Origin: Symsagittifera roscoffensis
Taxonomy: Eukaryota; Xenacoelomorpha; Acoela; Convolutidae
Length of the DNA: 64,000 bases
Assembly: GCF_963678635.1 (NCBI RefSeq)
Contig: NC_087065.1
Location: forward strand, 44,085,430 to 44,149,429
Reading direction: 5' to 3'
Shown here one piece after another: positions 23,088-34,446 of the stretch. The position numbers and the translations under genes were made by a program. Under the pieces are notes generated by a model. It saw nothing but the letters and a program-made list of their open reading frames with translations, made no database searches and was not told where the DNA came from. Positions within the stretch are counted from its first letter, which is position 1, and each line of letters starts with the position of its first letter.

Positions 23088-23518
23088 ATTTACATGGTGA
23101 ATTCCCATAGGTTCCAAAATTCATAGGTTCCAAAATAAAAAAATCAGTCGCATAAGTTCCAAAATTTATCTTCTTGAATTCTGATTGGTTGAAATTTGAG
23201 CCAACGAATTTATGGATCGATTGTTTACTGTTCAACCAGCATTAACTCAAGCTGCAGAATAGTGACCGCCGCAGCCGCGCCAACGTGTTGCGAGCTTGCC
23301 ACCAAAGGGTAGGACTCTATACGAAATTTAGAGCCGGTTATCGTCGCGGAAGGGCGACGCGCGCGTAGCGCGCCCACCGGCGACCTTAAACCGAGACTCG
23401 GCTAATTTAGTCTTTTGGCCCATTGAAAAGATTTGGAACTTATGCGACTGCTTTTTTATTTTGGAACCTATGGGACTGATTTTTTATTTTGGAACCTATG
23501 AATACGCACCATTTACAT
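23088..23518. mobile_element. 415-bp MITE with 8-bp target-site duplication
   Basis: A nonautonomous DNA transposon occupying 23096-23510. It is flanked by a perfect 8-bp target-site duplication ATTTACAT (23088-23095 and 23511-23518). Terminal inverted repeats of about 75 bp begin GGTGAATTC on the left and end GAATACGCACC on the right (inverse GGTGCGTATTC). Each holds two or three copies of CATAGGTTCCAAAAT. The interior is unusually GC-rich (CCGCCGCAGCCGCGCC, GGCGACGCGCGCG) and has no coding capacity. An 8-bp duplication fits hAT, P or Merlin transposases; the GG-initial ends do not settle which. Confidence 0.9.
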
Positions 23519-24030
23519 CCATCACCAAGTAAAAAAAAGTTCTATTTAGGATCAAACTTCAGATCTGAAATGGGTTAAAATAACGCTTGGTTTTCCTTAA
23601 CATTTGGTTATTTCATATCTATAATTTCAGATCTGAACACGTGAGTTTAATGAGAATAAAACTACAGTGCTGATTTATTACGCTTATGTTTACTGAAAAA
23701 AAACTAGAGTGCTGATTTAAATTGGCCGGACATTACTAACATTTGAAACTTCGAACGCGTTTCTCTCGAATTGGGTTGAGATAAGATAAAAAATTTTGGG
23801 AACAGAGTTTATTCTTAGATTTTCAACAGAATTAACATGGTGCAATTTGAACTAAACTGGTGCAAGAAATAATATGGTGCAATTAGTTTGGTCCAATTTG
23901 TGCAATTACACTAAAACTACCAAGTTAATTGTTGAGCAAGTTATATCAAAAGAAGCCTCTAACACAACCCTACAATGAAGGGTAAAACTTCCAGAACTGT
24001 TTGAAACGTCTGAAATTTGTTTTTAATTTT

Positions 24031-24168
24031 GATTTTTTGAAGAATTTGATTTTTATATAGTAAAAATGACTTTTTTTGGCTTTCAGCGTTTTGGCTTTCT
24101 TCAAAGACTTCGATTTTTTGAAGAATTTGATTTTTATATAGTAAAAATGACTTTTTTTGGCTTTCAGC
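24031..24168. repeat. 81-bp tandem duplication
   Basis: A 57-bp block starting GATTTTTTGAAGAATTTG and ending GGCTTTCAG occurs at 24031-24087 and, almost unchanged, at 24112-24168: two copies with an 81-bp period. It makes the spurious repeated frame KAKKSHFYYIKIKFFKKSK on the minus strand. Confidence 0.9.
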
Positions 24169-26790
24169 CGTAAATTTATTCTCTTATACAGGTTTTTGAA
24201 AGTTTTCCCCTGTGATACATTGTACGGCCGTGTAAGGGTCTTATTTTGATATATATATTTTTTCATCAATTAACTAGGTAATTTCAGCGTAAATTTTGAT
24301 TATTAAGAAAAAAAGCCCCAATGACGCTTTTTTGGAAAAAAAACTTTGGTCGAGAAATTCTAAAAAATGCACCATATCACTTTTATTGAAAATTAAAGCA
24401 ACTTTAGTTGACTTGTCTGTTGTTTAATCTTAACACAATATGATAAAAAAAACTATTCCTGTAAAATTTTTGCAGCGTTTTTGCGAAACTTATAATATTT
24501 TCTGCAATAATCGCTGCCTACTTGATGTCTACACATACTCACTTTTATACATTATTGCAAAATGATAACCCTCTTTAAAATAAAACAATAATACTCTTGT
24601 CACCCCCACCATAAACTTACCCCGCGATATTTCAGAGCTATGACAGTAATGATTCCCTCGGAAATCAGCGCCAAAACTTGAAAAAATTCTTACTCATTCT
24701 AGTAGCTTTAAAATGAGAGTGTGAGTTTTTAAGCCCTTAACGTGAGTATATCTGAGACTTGGTGGCGCAAAGGTAGCATACATGTCTACAAAGCTGATAG
24801 TTGTGGGAGTGAGCCCCCGTAGTTATCTATTTTTGCCCATTTTGATAGGGTTTTATTGGCCGTTTCATTGCTGGAAATTAGCCAAAGTAGCGATAATCTA
24901 TCAATAAAATTTGCTATTGTGGCAATGACATCGATAATTCATCGACCGCGATCGCTATTTTTTTTAAAAGTTTTTACCGCTAATTGTCAATGTGAGCTCA
25001 ACCCGGGAGGGCACATGCGACGAGAAGGATGTAATAATCGAAAGGTGAAAAAGGGGGAATTAAAACTTTTGAATTTAAAAAACGGTATCCGAAAAAAAAG
25101 AGAAAAAGGTATGAATAGAAAAAACAGAAAACCAGACACACGTTTGGTAATTTCAGACTCATTTTTGAAAAAGAAAACGACAATTTCAATCCTTTATATC
25201 CGATTGAAAATGATTAAAAATAAATTTTATAGCGTTAAAAAGCATTATCATTCATTTAATTTTCCTTATGAACCTTTTTTTAGAGCTTAAACAGACTTAA
25301 TTTATACTGACTATATAAACATGATGGTTTTCCCTGTAACTTTAATGCGTAAATATAGTTTTTCTAGGGAAACATGCTCTAAAAAATTGTATTTCGAATC
25401 TTAATTTTAGATATGATTTTCCAGGTTTTTGTTGGTTATTTCAGATTTGAAAAAATTTATAATTCTGTCGCTAAATTAGCTATTTCACAACTTTAAAGTT
25501 TCTGATATACACTGGCAGATAGTTAGCAAAGTCCCAAATCGGACACTTCTGGAATATAGTTCCTTAAACACGGGAGAGACATCGGGAAATGCACGAATGC
25601 TGAAAATTCAAATTTATTGACAGGTTCCAAAGCGATTTTTAAAACCTTCCAAAATAGTTGGGGTAAAACGTAAGTATGTTTAAAGAAAACTGCTTTCATA
25701 GGTTCCTTTTTTAGATCGACCTAACTGATTTTTGAGCTCTCCCAAATTACTATCAAGATCCCATTTTTACCAAATTTTCTGTGCCGCAGGCAAATTTTTG
25801 AAAAAAAACACCAAAAAAGCGTTTTAGGCACTTTTTGCAAATTTTCGACCAAATTTTTTTTTTGGCGCGCGCGCTTTTTTAGATTCTTCAAAAATGGTTT
25901 CTTTAAAATCTGAAACTTTGTTTTTCATAGTTATTTCAGACCTGACTTTTTTTTCAGATTTAAGTTTCTGATTAAAAAACCACGAATTTCAAAACTGAAA
26001 AACAACAAGTAAGAAACGAGACTGCTCTTACATAAGGGCTCGTCTATCCGGGATTAGCATTCACGATGTGCACAATTTTGTTTTTTTTTCCTAAAACAAT
26101 GATTGGTTCCATAAGCCGAAAAATGATAAATGTTTGTTCAATTTTATTATTATAGGTAAAAATAAAGACACTATTTTATCGGTTCTTACTGGTTCCACAA
26201 TTTTTGGTAAAAATTTTTATAAATAACACGTTAGTGGAAAATTAATTCATTAGTGGTTGCATTCATTTCTACACTCTAATATATTCTTGAAAATTTTTTT
26301 AATGATAACCTAGTGGTAAGTGTTACCGTTTTATCGCGACTAAATCAGTTTGTTGCATTAAAAAAGAACTTCGTTGGAAACAGCGTTTTCAAACCTTGTA
26401 ATTTTTTCCAGCCCGATATATTCTCGAAATCAAAAACGCTTAATGCTATTCATGTTTCGATCACCGTTTTGAAAAGACCCGGATCAGGTTCTGCGACTTA
26501 TGTTCTGCCACTTATGCGAATTAAAATTTTGTCGCATCTATGCGATTGTGGTCTGCATTCGGACGCATTTACGACTTCAAAACAGAAAAATATATTTCAA
26601 GTTTTGTCGGATTTTTTTGCTCGCAAAACAGTAAACATGCAAATAGCAGATTAATCCGGCGATATGTGTTTTAACGTGAAGATAGCTTGACCAGCAATTT
26701 TGCGCATCATATACAGGACGCCCTGTGAAGGGTGACCGCTCGACTAGCATAAGAGTTTGAAAACATGAAAATGTACCGACTAGCATAATT
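24169..26790. other. AT-rich intergenic DNA, no gene recognised
   Basis: About 2.6 kb with long A and T runs. The 144-codon frame at 24856-25290 is Lys-rich low complexity without motifs and is not supported as a gene. Scattered single copies of the CAGATCTGAAA-type motif occur near 25440 and 25930. Around 24757-24825 a tRNA-like box pair is visible but the fold is poor. Confidence 0.35.
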
Positions 26791-26975
26791 TTGATAGCGG
26801 ATCTTGTTAACTATCCCCCCCCCCCTATTGCATTAGGGGGGAAATAGAACTAGTTAACAAGGTACAAAACTCGTAATGTTTAACTGTTCAACTCTTTCTT
26901 TATAGGGAGGGGGGATTCGTTACAAGTTACCATTGGGTGGGGGGGGGGGGGATAGTTATCAAGATCCTTGATAGC
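26791..26975. mobile_element. 169-bp MITE with C/G-tract inverted termini and 8-bp TSD
   Basis: Element at 26799-26967 flanked by a perfect 8-bp target-site duplication TTGATAGC (26791-26798, 26968-26975). The left end GGATCTTGTTAACTATCCCC is mirrored by the right end GGGGATAGTTATCAAGATCC, giving about 22-bp inverted termini each running into a long C or G homopolymer. The interior is noncoding. A related copy lies in inverted orientation at 32741-32902. The 8-bp duplication suggests hAT-type or similar mobilisation. Confidence 0.9.
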
Positions 26976-27251
26976 TATAGCTATATTTCTCAGAAAAAAA
27001 AAACGAAAAATGACAACAATGAAGTCTTCGGCAATCAAAAATGAAGTCTTCAGCGGAAACCCTTGTAACCCAAGGACATTATTCATTATCATAAAAAAGA
27101 TAAACATGTGATCATGCTAGGAATGCTATTGGACTTGAAACTGCAAACTTGGAGCAATTTAACCGCGTACTTGTGAGTTTATATCATGCTCAACGTGTAA
27201 GTGCAAAATATGCAAACTGAATGTTGTGCAAGGTAATTGGTGCCATTATTG

Positions 27252-27795
27252 TTCCGACTTTCGATACGAAAGTAACGGAATGTTTGTGCTCGGGGTGGTT
27301 TTTTTTTTCTTCAGACAAATTTCGACTTTTTAACTAGCCATTTTTGACGGAATTTTTCTTTATCATTCAAAAGGTATTGGTGCCCTGAGCTTAAATTTGA
27401 AAAGATATTTCACCTGTGATCATTTTTCGTAAAGTTATGAGGGTTTAAAGATTGCCATTTTGGCTATTTTGACCAATTTGGGACAATTAACGCGCGATAT
27501 AATTCGCGCTATTAACGCGTAAGCGGAGATTTAATTCGTCTTATAAATCGTTCCAAATTGGTTGAACGAAGCTTATTTGTCATAATTTATTTGTTACAAG
27601 GAACGAAACATCTCTTTTTGTACTTTATATGTTGTGTGGGGGGATGATTTTCATAAAAAATTTCAAATTTTAGAAAAAAAAATTTTCATTTTGTTTTATT
27701 TCATTTAATTTTTTAATCTTATTACTGCTGCTCCATAAACCTTAAAAGGCGGTCGGAACATTCAGCGCTTCGCCCTGATACGAGCAGTCTTGTTC
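27252..27795 (+). mobile_element. Hairpin-ended ~540-bp repeat, copy 1
   Basis: Starts with the hairpin TTCCGACTTTCG-ATA-CGAAAGT-AA-CGGAA and ends with a second hairpin TCAGGGC-TTC-GCCCTGA... near 27760-27785 (one base altered in this copy), followed by TACGAGCAGTCTTGTT. GTTCCGAC at the start is mirrored by GTCGGAAC about 45 bases before the end. Two more copies are at 33906 and 34447. No target-site duplication is evident. Subterminal inverted repeats, a 3' hairpin and head-to-tail copies resemble nonautonomous Helitron/Helentron elements, but this is inference. Confidence 0.75.
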
Positions 27796-28045
27796 TTTTA
27801 ATGCTCATACAACAATCTGTACACTTAAGTTTCTATTAGAAAGAAAAAAAACGCAACATATTCCGACTCTTTTGCAGTTTCCGCTCCTCCTCGTTAGTTT
27901 GCACTTTACAGTTGTGCTCTTTTCCAGTTTCTCCCCTTTCAAAATATCGAGTTTCAAGTTTGCCTTACGTGTTATTACTGTTAATGCTACATAGCATTAA
28001 AGTATGAAAGTATAGAATAAAGCCAGTATAGTTGCTTAGCAATAT

Positions 28046-28117
28046 CAGCTATTTAGCTCAGCGTATACATAGTGCGTTCCGGGGAGTTCGGCGTGGGTTC
28101 GATTCTCACCTAAGTCG
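28046..28117 (+). pseudogene. tRNA-like remnant (pseudo-tRNA or SINE head)
   Basis: Has an A-box-like TTTAGCTCAGCGTA near 28053 and a good B box GGGTTCGATTC at 28095-28105. A five-pair T stem (GTGGG with CTCAC, one G-T pair) closes the T loop, and a TTTT run follows. The acceptor stem does not pair (AGCTATT against CTAAGTC) and the anticodon arm is poor, so it is not a functional tRNA. It may be a tRNA pseudogene or the head of a tRNA-derived SINE. Confidence 0.55.
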
Positions 28118-29320
28118 TTTTATATGAGAATCCTATTTGAGCCGAACCTGACAGAACATAAAATGCTAATATTTTAATCGGTTCAAAATTGGTTTGCAAT
28201 TGAGTTTCTGTTAATTAAACTGCGTGAACTAAGTATGAACTCATTGTGAAAAAACACATAAATCACACAAATCAGGGCATGAACAAGCCCACTTTTTAAC
28301 TTGATACGTGTAATGTTGTTGCTAATTCCGTGCAATAAAAAATTACTAAAATTCGCGGTTTATTGATTCTCTTGAATTAAACCGATTCTGTTTCCTGTTT
28401 TTATAAGTTATAAAAAAGTTATAAAAAAGGCCAGAATAATTACGGCTAAATGCGTGTTGTTTACGCTGTAAAATATGAAGAACAAATCTGATCAGAATTG
28501 TCGATTTGTTCACCACGCCAAATTTCATTGCATTATGACATGTTAAATAGACTTTTCAAAATTGAATTTGAAAAGGGGGAACTGGAAAAGAGCCTACAAT
28601 TGTTCAAAAATAGTTCAAACGTAATTGGCTCGTAAAAAACATCGTGAATTTTTTTTGTTTATATTATAGTATTGTGTTTGCGAAGTGTAGTTTCGCCTCT
28701 GTGTCTTAATTATTAATGAATTTGATCATCGTTCACTGGGTAGATTTAGGGGAGGGGACGCCTCTACCCTCTCAGAGATCCGACCCCGTTACCACACAAT
28801 GGGTCCCCAATTGGTATTTTTTCACGATTTCAATTCTCGGCTAACCGAGCCTAAAATTGTTCTTCAGGCTCATGTGTCGCTAATAGATACTGTTTTTAAA
28901 GGAGCACGCGCTGAAAAAAAGAGAATTTGTCGACATCTTCTAAAAAGCCCAAATCAGAACTTTTAGCTTATTGCGTGCGGCGTACAGAGTTTTTCAACAT
29001 AGGTTATTGATAGTGTTTTGAAAGAGCTCAAAGAATCGTTTTGGTCGATCTGTAAAACGGCAAAATTGTTGAAAATCTTCCTCCCCCCTCGAAAAAATCT
29101 TAGATCTGCCCCTGCCGCGACTTGTAATGGTTTGAACCGAACTGATTGAAATGTGTGGAAAAACTGTGATTTATATATGGTTTTGGGATCTTTTTAACTA
29201 TCCCCCTTTTGAAAAAGAGGGACTTGTTTCGCATAAGCTTAGCCGTTAACGTTAAATTGTGTCATTAAGGGTGGCAATTCGTTCAACCCCCCTGCGATTA
29301 CTATTCACCAATCACCCCAC
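28118..29320. other. AT-rich intergenic DNA with one possible MITE remnant
   Basis: No gene recognised. At about 29189 the sequence GGATCTTTTTAACTATCCCCC resembles the left end of the 169-bp MITE family, but no matching right end is seen, so it may be a truncated copy. Confidence 0.35.
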
Positions 29321-29329
29321 CCAACACCA

Positions 29330-29358
29330 CTCCCCGCGCCTACACACGCGGGGAGGGG
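29330..29358. other. GC-rich perfect hairpin
   Basis: CTCCCCGCG and CGCGGGGAG form a perfect nine-pair stem around a loop of about eight bases (CCTACACA), inside a run of C-rich then G-rich sequence (29310-29420). No T-tract terminator or gene lies nearby, so its role is unknown; it could be the interior of a decayed inverted-repeat element. Confidence 0.6.
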
Positions 29359-29804
29359 TATTGAGTGTAAGCGGGAGGGGGGTGTGAACGTGGGGGAAGG
29401 GGGTGAACTCCAGTGCGGGGATGACTTGGATCTAGATCAACTCGAGTTATTGATAAGAGTTGATTTTTTAGTGGTCTGTGGATGATATCAAATAGTATTT
29501 GATGCCAGAACCTAGGGCTTAAGATTTAAGCTCAAACCGTGGGACTAGAAATTGGGATTTTTAGACTATGCGGCCTGAACTCTGCTGGTTTGATCAAATA
29601 ATCAGATCACACCGCGGGGAACTAAAAACGTTATATTTGATTGTATGCCTTTTTTTGTTATATATGCAACAAATATAATTCATACCTCCCAAAATGAAAA
29701 ACAAAATCTATCGCATTAATCACCACAATTTAAAAAGCTCCAATCCTTCTGTGTACAGGGCCAAACCAAGAAAAAGTTTTAGTTAGTAGTCCACACACCC
29801 GCTA

Positions 29805-29900
29805 AGACAGTCGTCTAGTCTAAGCGGCATGGCTGACGTCCTTGGCCTCTCAATCGAAATGTTGGATGTTTGAGGCCCACCATGATCCGTGCTCGTTGCT
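29805..29900 (+). repeat. Possible tRNA-derived SINE head
   Basis: TAGTCTAAGCGG fits the RNA polymerase III A box and GTTTGAGGCCC, about 50 bases later, fits a B box with one transition. A leucine/serine-type tRNA spacing is possible. The acceptor stem is not convincing. Sequence after it (TGAGGCAGAAATACCCAG) could be a SINE body, but no second copy was found in the window. Confidence 0.4.
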
Positions 29901-30305
29901 TGAGTGTGAGGCAGAAATACCCAGCCCACAAAAATAACCAAAAAAAAATGCATGCAGATCTAAAAGCAGGGGACACAACTGCGGTTCGCCGTAATGAGCT
30001 GTACAGCTCGTATATTTGATCCTTTCCCTCGTGGATTAATAGTCTTAACTAAATATCGGAGTTTCAAGTTCAGATTTTTTCCACACACATTTTAAGCACT
30101 GCATTCAGTCCTAAAGCAAACTATAAACAAATCTTGTCAACGTCCCAAGCAATGCGATTCAAAAATTAATCGGAAACAAAGCCTAAGCTGTGCAAATGGA
30201 TAACTTGATTTTCATTTCGAAATAACGGGACGAATCTTCAGAAGAGTGAAATTTCAGAAAAATAATTGCTTTAATTGATCGGATACATTTAAAAGATTGC
30301 ATGGT

Positions 30306-30505
30306 NNNNNNNNNNNNNNNNNNNNNNNNNNNNNNNNNNNNNNNNNNNNNNNNNNNNNNNNNNNNNNNNNNNNNNNNNNNNNNNNNNNNNNNNNNNNNNN
30401 NNNNNNNNNNNNNNNNNNNNNNNNNNNNNNNNNNNNNNNNNNNNNNNNNNNNNNNNNNNNNNNNNNNNNNNNNNNNNNNNNNNNNNNNNNNNNNNNNNNN
30501 NNNNN
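30306..30505. other. Assembly gap, 200 N
   Basis: Exactly 200 unknown bases, a fixed-size placeholder of the kind inserted by scaffolders. True length and content are unknown, and the left-right join is less certain than the flanking contigs. Four apparent open frames crossing the Ns are meaningless. Confidence 0.99.
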
Positions 30506-31139
30506 CGTCGACAGGACTTGATAGTTGTCAAAATTTTTGTTGCCGTGCAATTATTCAAAAATTTTTTTACTACGGTTGACCTTATTCACAAAATAGTGAA
30601 CTTGTCAACAGGTCCAAAACTCAAGTTTTTTTCCTTTTTCATTTTCATATTATTTTGGATAGAAATCCTTCAAAAGTATTTTCCGGATTTTGAATTATAT
30701 TACACCAATAAAATGAAACTTTTATGAAATTTTTTGATAATTTATGAATAATGGCAGCCTGATCATCATCTACTTTTGCTTTAACTTTTGTTTAGGTCAG
30801 TCTATTGTTTAGTTAAGCCTGTTTATTAGTAAGTTTTTTTAATGATATAGAGTCTAAAAGATTTTAAAAATTAAATTCTCAATAAAAAAAAATTGGCTGT
30901 GATGCAAAAATCGGCAAATTTTGGCTATCAGGCAAAAATTTATAAAAAGGTTCAGAAAACGTTTAAGACTGATAAGAAAAAAAATTGATCATCTAAACCT
31001 TCGTTGAGAATTAGGTTTAATTTTGTTTTGATTAGACATGTGTGAATATAAAGGGGAATTGGTCGTATCACTTGGTGATAACGAGAAAAATCCAATCTGA
31101 ACGCAAAATAGACATTCAGTATAGAGGAAAACTTCTCTG

Positions 31140-31420
31140 ACGAGTTTCTGACGAAAAGTTTCTTGCTGCAGGCTGTTAAGTCTATCCATTCGTCGCGTCA
31201 TTGGAACTCTGCTTGAACTGAACAATTGGTTGTTAGAAGCAGTGGTGATCGTTCTTAATTTATTTAATTGCAAGCATTTATTAGTTAGGAAAATGACTCA
31301 ACGGTTGTAATAAATTTTTTTAAAGAAGAAAAAGGATTGAAAAACGGAAACTTTTCAGGTGTTTCTAAAACTTCAGCAATTATATCAATTGTCATTTTTT
31401 TGATTCGCTGTCAATTTTTT
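31140..31420 (+). pseudogene. Pseudogene piece of the ZNFX1-like exon (5' part)
   Basis: Nucleotide-level match, in order and orientation, to about 35550-35830 of the intact exon. Paired landmarks include TTTCTGACGA with TTCCTGACGA, CTGTTAAGTCTATCCA with CTGCTTGGTTTATCCA, the shared AATTGCAAGCATTT-like block, and GGATTGAAAAACGG with GGATTGAAGGGCTG. Multiple frameshifts and stops make it noncoding. It shows that this gene segment was duplicated locally before decaying. Confidence 0.75.
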
Positions 31421-31739
31421 GTTTGTCTACTTATTAAACAGGTATATATTCAAATTTTCTTGTTACGGTTTCTGTGAATGCTTTCTGCCACAGCAGATGG
31501 CAGACTGACTGGCTGAGCAAATGCAAGAAACCAATTGCACTAACCTAAAAAGTAGCTTTTAGTAGAAAATTTGTCAGAACTTTTTGGCATCGCCGAACTT
31601 TTGAACAAATTTGTGCCATTCGTAAATTGCATACTTTCTTAATAATTAGTGAAAAATATTTTTTAAAAGAAGAAGCGAATAAAGGCGTACAAACTTTAGG
31701 AAGGATTTTTAGAACCCATACCCAGGAGATTTTCTGTGC

Positions 31740-32470
31740 AAGATCTGAAATTCTTTGTTTCTTACATAAATTGATTCTCAGATCTGAGACTCTTTGTTTC
31801 AGATCTAGATGAGAATTTACAAATTTCAGATCTGAATTTTGGATCTAAAATAGAAAATTTCAGATCTGAAATAACCTTGAAAAACAAAATTTAAGATTTG
31901 AAATCAGATCTGAGAAATCCTTTGTTAAATTATAATTTATGCATTTCGAGCAAATGTTGAGTTTCTATTTTTTGATGTTTCTGCAAGACACAAATATGTT
32001 TAGCTTAACTAGCGGTAAAAACATCCGAAACATTTCACAAAGTGTTTATTTCGAATTAAATTTCTTGTTCATCTGTGTTAAAAAGTTTTTCAAAAACTGT
32101 TAGATTACCTGTCAATTTTTTGGTTTTCATGCGCTACTTATGCGTTTCCAATGTTTATCTCATGCCTGGGGAGACATTTTGACAGTCTCCAATTTGAGAC
32201 TTTGCTGAGTACCTGCTAGTCGCTAGCAGAAGCTATCAAAAAATCAAAAATTGTAAAAATTGTGCCAAAATCATTGACTGTTCAGATCTGAAATAACCAG
32301 GAAAAACTAAATTTCAGATCTGAAAAAAAAAACAAGAGAGACTAAATTTCAGACCTGAAATTATAACTGAAATAGCCAATCCTTAAAGTATCCAAGCCTT
32401 ATTTAAACATTTCACAATCTATTTCAGATCTGAAATTCAGAGCTGAAAAAGATTATATTTCAGATCTGTT
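31740..32470. repeat. Cluster of about 12 palindromic TTTCAGATCTGAAA motifs
   Basis: The 14-bp perfect palindrome TTTCAGATCTGAAA, or versions with one to three changes, occurs about a dozen times (for example near 31826, 31859, 32282, 32314, 32348, 32424 and 32459) at irregular spacing, often followed by TAACC or AATTC. Isolated copies lie near 23558 and 23630. Irregular spacing argues against a simple tandem satellite. Confidence 0.8.
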
Positions 32471-32484
32471 TTAGAAAATTTACT

Positions 32485-33320
32485 GGGTACGAGAATGTAT
32501 TGAAAAGCTGAAAAGCGGCGTGTATAATACTTCAGCCATCTCTTTTGTAAAATTTTGGTCCGCATTCATGTAGACCCTCTAAAAACTACAATTTATGACT
32601 TAGAGTGAAACTTTCGAATACTGCGTAGCTTATTTTTGATCAAGCGACGGAAGAAAGCGTCAATTTCAGCTCATAACATACGATGCTTTTGTTGACAACT
32701 TCCTCTTCGATCGCAGGTTTTCCTTTGTTTTAAGTTGTTTGGATCTTGTTAATTATCCTCCCCCTATGGTACCTTGTAACGAATCCCCCTATAAAGAAAT
32801 AATTGAACAGTTAAGCATATCGGAATTTTGGACCTTGTTAGCTATTTGCTCCTCTATTAAAATGGGGGGGGGGGGGGGGGGCGGGGATAGTTTACAAGAT
32901 TTTCATATGACGTATTTTTCTCCTCGTTTTTAAAATAAACATTTTCAGCTCAAAGTGAGCCATTAATTGAAGCTCACTAAATGAAATATTAGAATAATAG
33001 AATCGATAGTGCTGATGAAATTATTCAGTGTTTCCGTTCAATTAGTGATAGTACATTGACAGATGCCATAAATCACTTCAACGACGTCGTCCAAAAATGA
33101 CCCGTATCTGAGGGAAACTGAACTTTTAGCGCTTATTTAATGATATAAAACATAGCGAAAATCAAATAAGAGATCATCACACGAATCAACAACTAAAAAT
33201 TAATTCCTTTAAATTTATTTTAAAAAAACAAACCGAGAAATTGCTTATGCAGCCAGCATTTACTATTGTTTTTATCGTCTTACACCACAATAAATAACAC
33301 TGTTTCAAACAACCGAGCTT
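32485..33320 (+). pseudogene. Pseudogene copy of the ZNFX1-like exon, split by a MITE
   Basis: Collinear with about 35760-36650 of the intact exon. 32545-32740 matches 35805-36020 (GGTCCGCATTCA and CTTATTTTTGATCAAGCGAC are shared, and ACTTACGATGCT is close). 32903-32965 matches 36045-36105. 32990-33090 matches 36225-36330 (ACATTGACAGATGCCATAAATCACTT against ACTTTGACAAATAGAGATGCGATGAATCACTT, compared by parts). 33240-33320 matches 36535-36650 (CATTTACTATT and TTTTTATCGTC-type blocks). Stops and frameshifts are frequent. The MITE at 32741-32902 sits inside it and apparently deleted about 25 bp of exon sequence, which explains why that MITE has no target-site duplication. Confidence 0.75.
32741..32902. 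mobile_element. Second copy of the C/G-tract MITE, inside the pseudogene
   Basis: Begins GGATCTTGTTAATTATCC and ends GGGGATAGTTTACAAGAT. Its interior matches the reverse complement of 26799-26967 (CCTTGTAACGAATCCCCCT is shared), so it is the same family in opposite orientation. The right terminus has two changed bases and the flanks show no duplication. Confidence 0.85.
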
Positions 33321-33905
33321 TTGTCTCATTCCTATTTGTGACTTTTCTATATATTTCTTAGAACATTTAGCAACTAATTTTTTTCCGAATTTTAGAAAAA
33401 AATTATGGACAAATCAGATGAAAAGAAAGCTTCGGAAAATTTTGTTTCCAACCCTCTTTAAGAGCTTTTGGTTTTTAAATCACCTACATATTTGCTTTAG
33501 CCGCCTGAATTTAGCCTAGGACCTAAAATTTCAAAACGGTTTTTGTCGACTGATACTTTAAAAATTTTCAAATAATTTTTAAAGAGGTCGAATCACAACT
33601 GAAGGAGCTTTTATTTTATATGTTACTTGACTCAATCTGATGATTTTTTGTGGTGCATGTCTGACTTTGTTGAAGTTTCTTCACACTTTCATTGGTAGGA
33701 ACAATGAATATTAAGCAAGTGTTATGTTTCAGCAGGGGCAAAAGGATGATGCTGTAGAGTAAAAAAAATGATCAAACAAAAATGATAATTTTAGCCAATA
33801 AGCAGAAAGATGGAACTGACTTTAACCTTCTAAATAGTACCTGTGCTTTTTCTGAGCGTCTACAATGTTTAAATTTTTGTCCATTATCCTTTATTTTCTT
33901 TATCG
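33321..33905. other. Intergenic stretch, nothing recognised
   Basis: AT-rich sequence between the pseudogene and the hairpin-ended repeats. It may include heavily decayed continuation of the pseudogene near 33540-33600, but the similarity is too weak to claim. Confidence 0.35.
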
Positions 33906-34445
33906 TTCCGACTTTCGATACGAAAGTAACGGAATATTTGTGCTCGGGGTGGGTTGTTTCTTTCTTCAGACAAATTTCGACTTTTTAACTAGCCATTTTT
34001 GACGGAATTTTTAAAAATCATTCAAAAGGTATTGTTGTTTTGAATTTAAATTGAAAAAGATATTTCACCTGTGATCAATTTTCGTAAAGTTATGCGGGTT
34101 TAAAGATTGGCATTTTGGCCAATTTGGGACAATTAACGCTCGATATATTTCGCGCTATTAACGCGTAAGCGTAGATTTAATCCATCTTAGAAATAGTTCC
34201 AAATTGGTTGAAAGAAGCTTATTTGCCATAATTGATTTGTTACTAGAGGCTAAATTTATCACTTTGTACTTTATATGGCGTGTGGTGTGATGATTTTCAC
34301 AAAAAATCTCAATTTTTTTTTCAAATTTTTTTTTCATTTTATTTTCTTTTTTTTACAGTTAAATTTTTCATCTTATTTCTGCTTCATAGACCTTAAAAGG
34401 CAGTCGGAACATTCAGGGCTTCGCCATGATACGAGCAGTCTTGTT
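33906..34445 (+). mobile_element. Hairpin-ended ~540-bp repeat, copy 2
   Basis: Same family as 27252-27795, with the same start hairpin, the ATTAACGC/CGCGCTATTAACGCG palindromic core, GGCAGTCGGAACATTCAGGGC near the end and terminal CAGTCTTGTT. It abuts copy 3 head to tail with a single G between them. Confidence 0.8.
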
Positions 34446-34446
34446 G

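Noticed and set aside
24757-24830. tRNA-like A and B box (TGGCGCAAAGGTAGCA ... GAGTGAGCCCCC)
   Set aside because: The anticodon stem has at least three mismatches and the acceptor stem does not pair; not supported as a tRNA.
24856-25290. 144-codon plus-strand frame
   Set aside because: Lys/Ile/Asn-rich low complexity, no motif, no codon bias or splice context.
30254-30579. Four open frames containing runs of X
   Set aside because: They cross the 200-N gap; no sequence information supports them.
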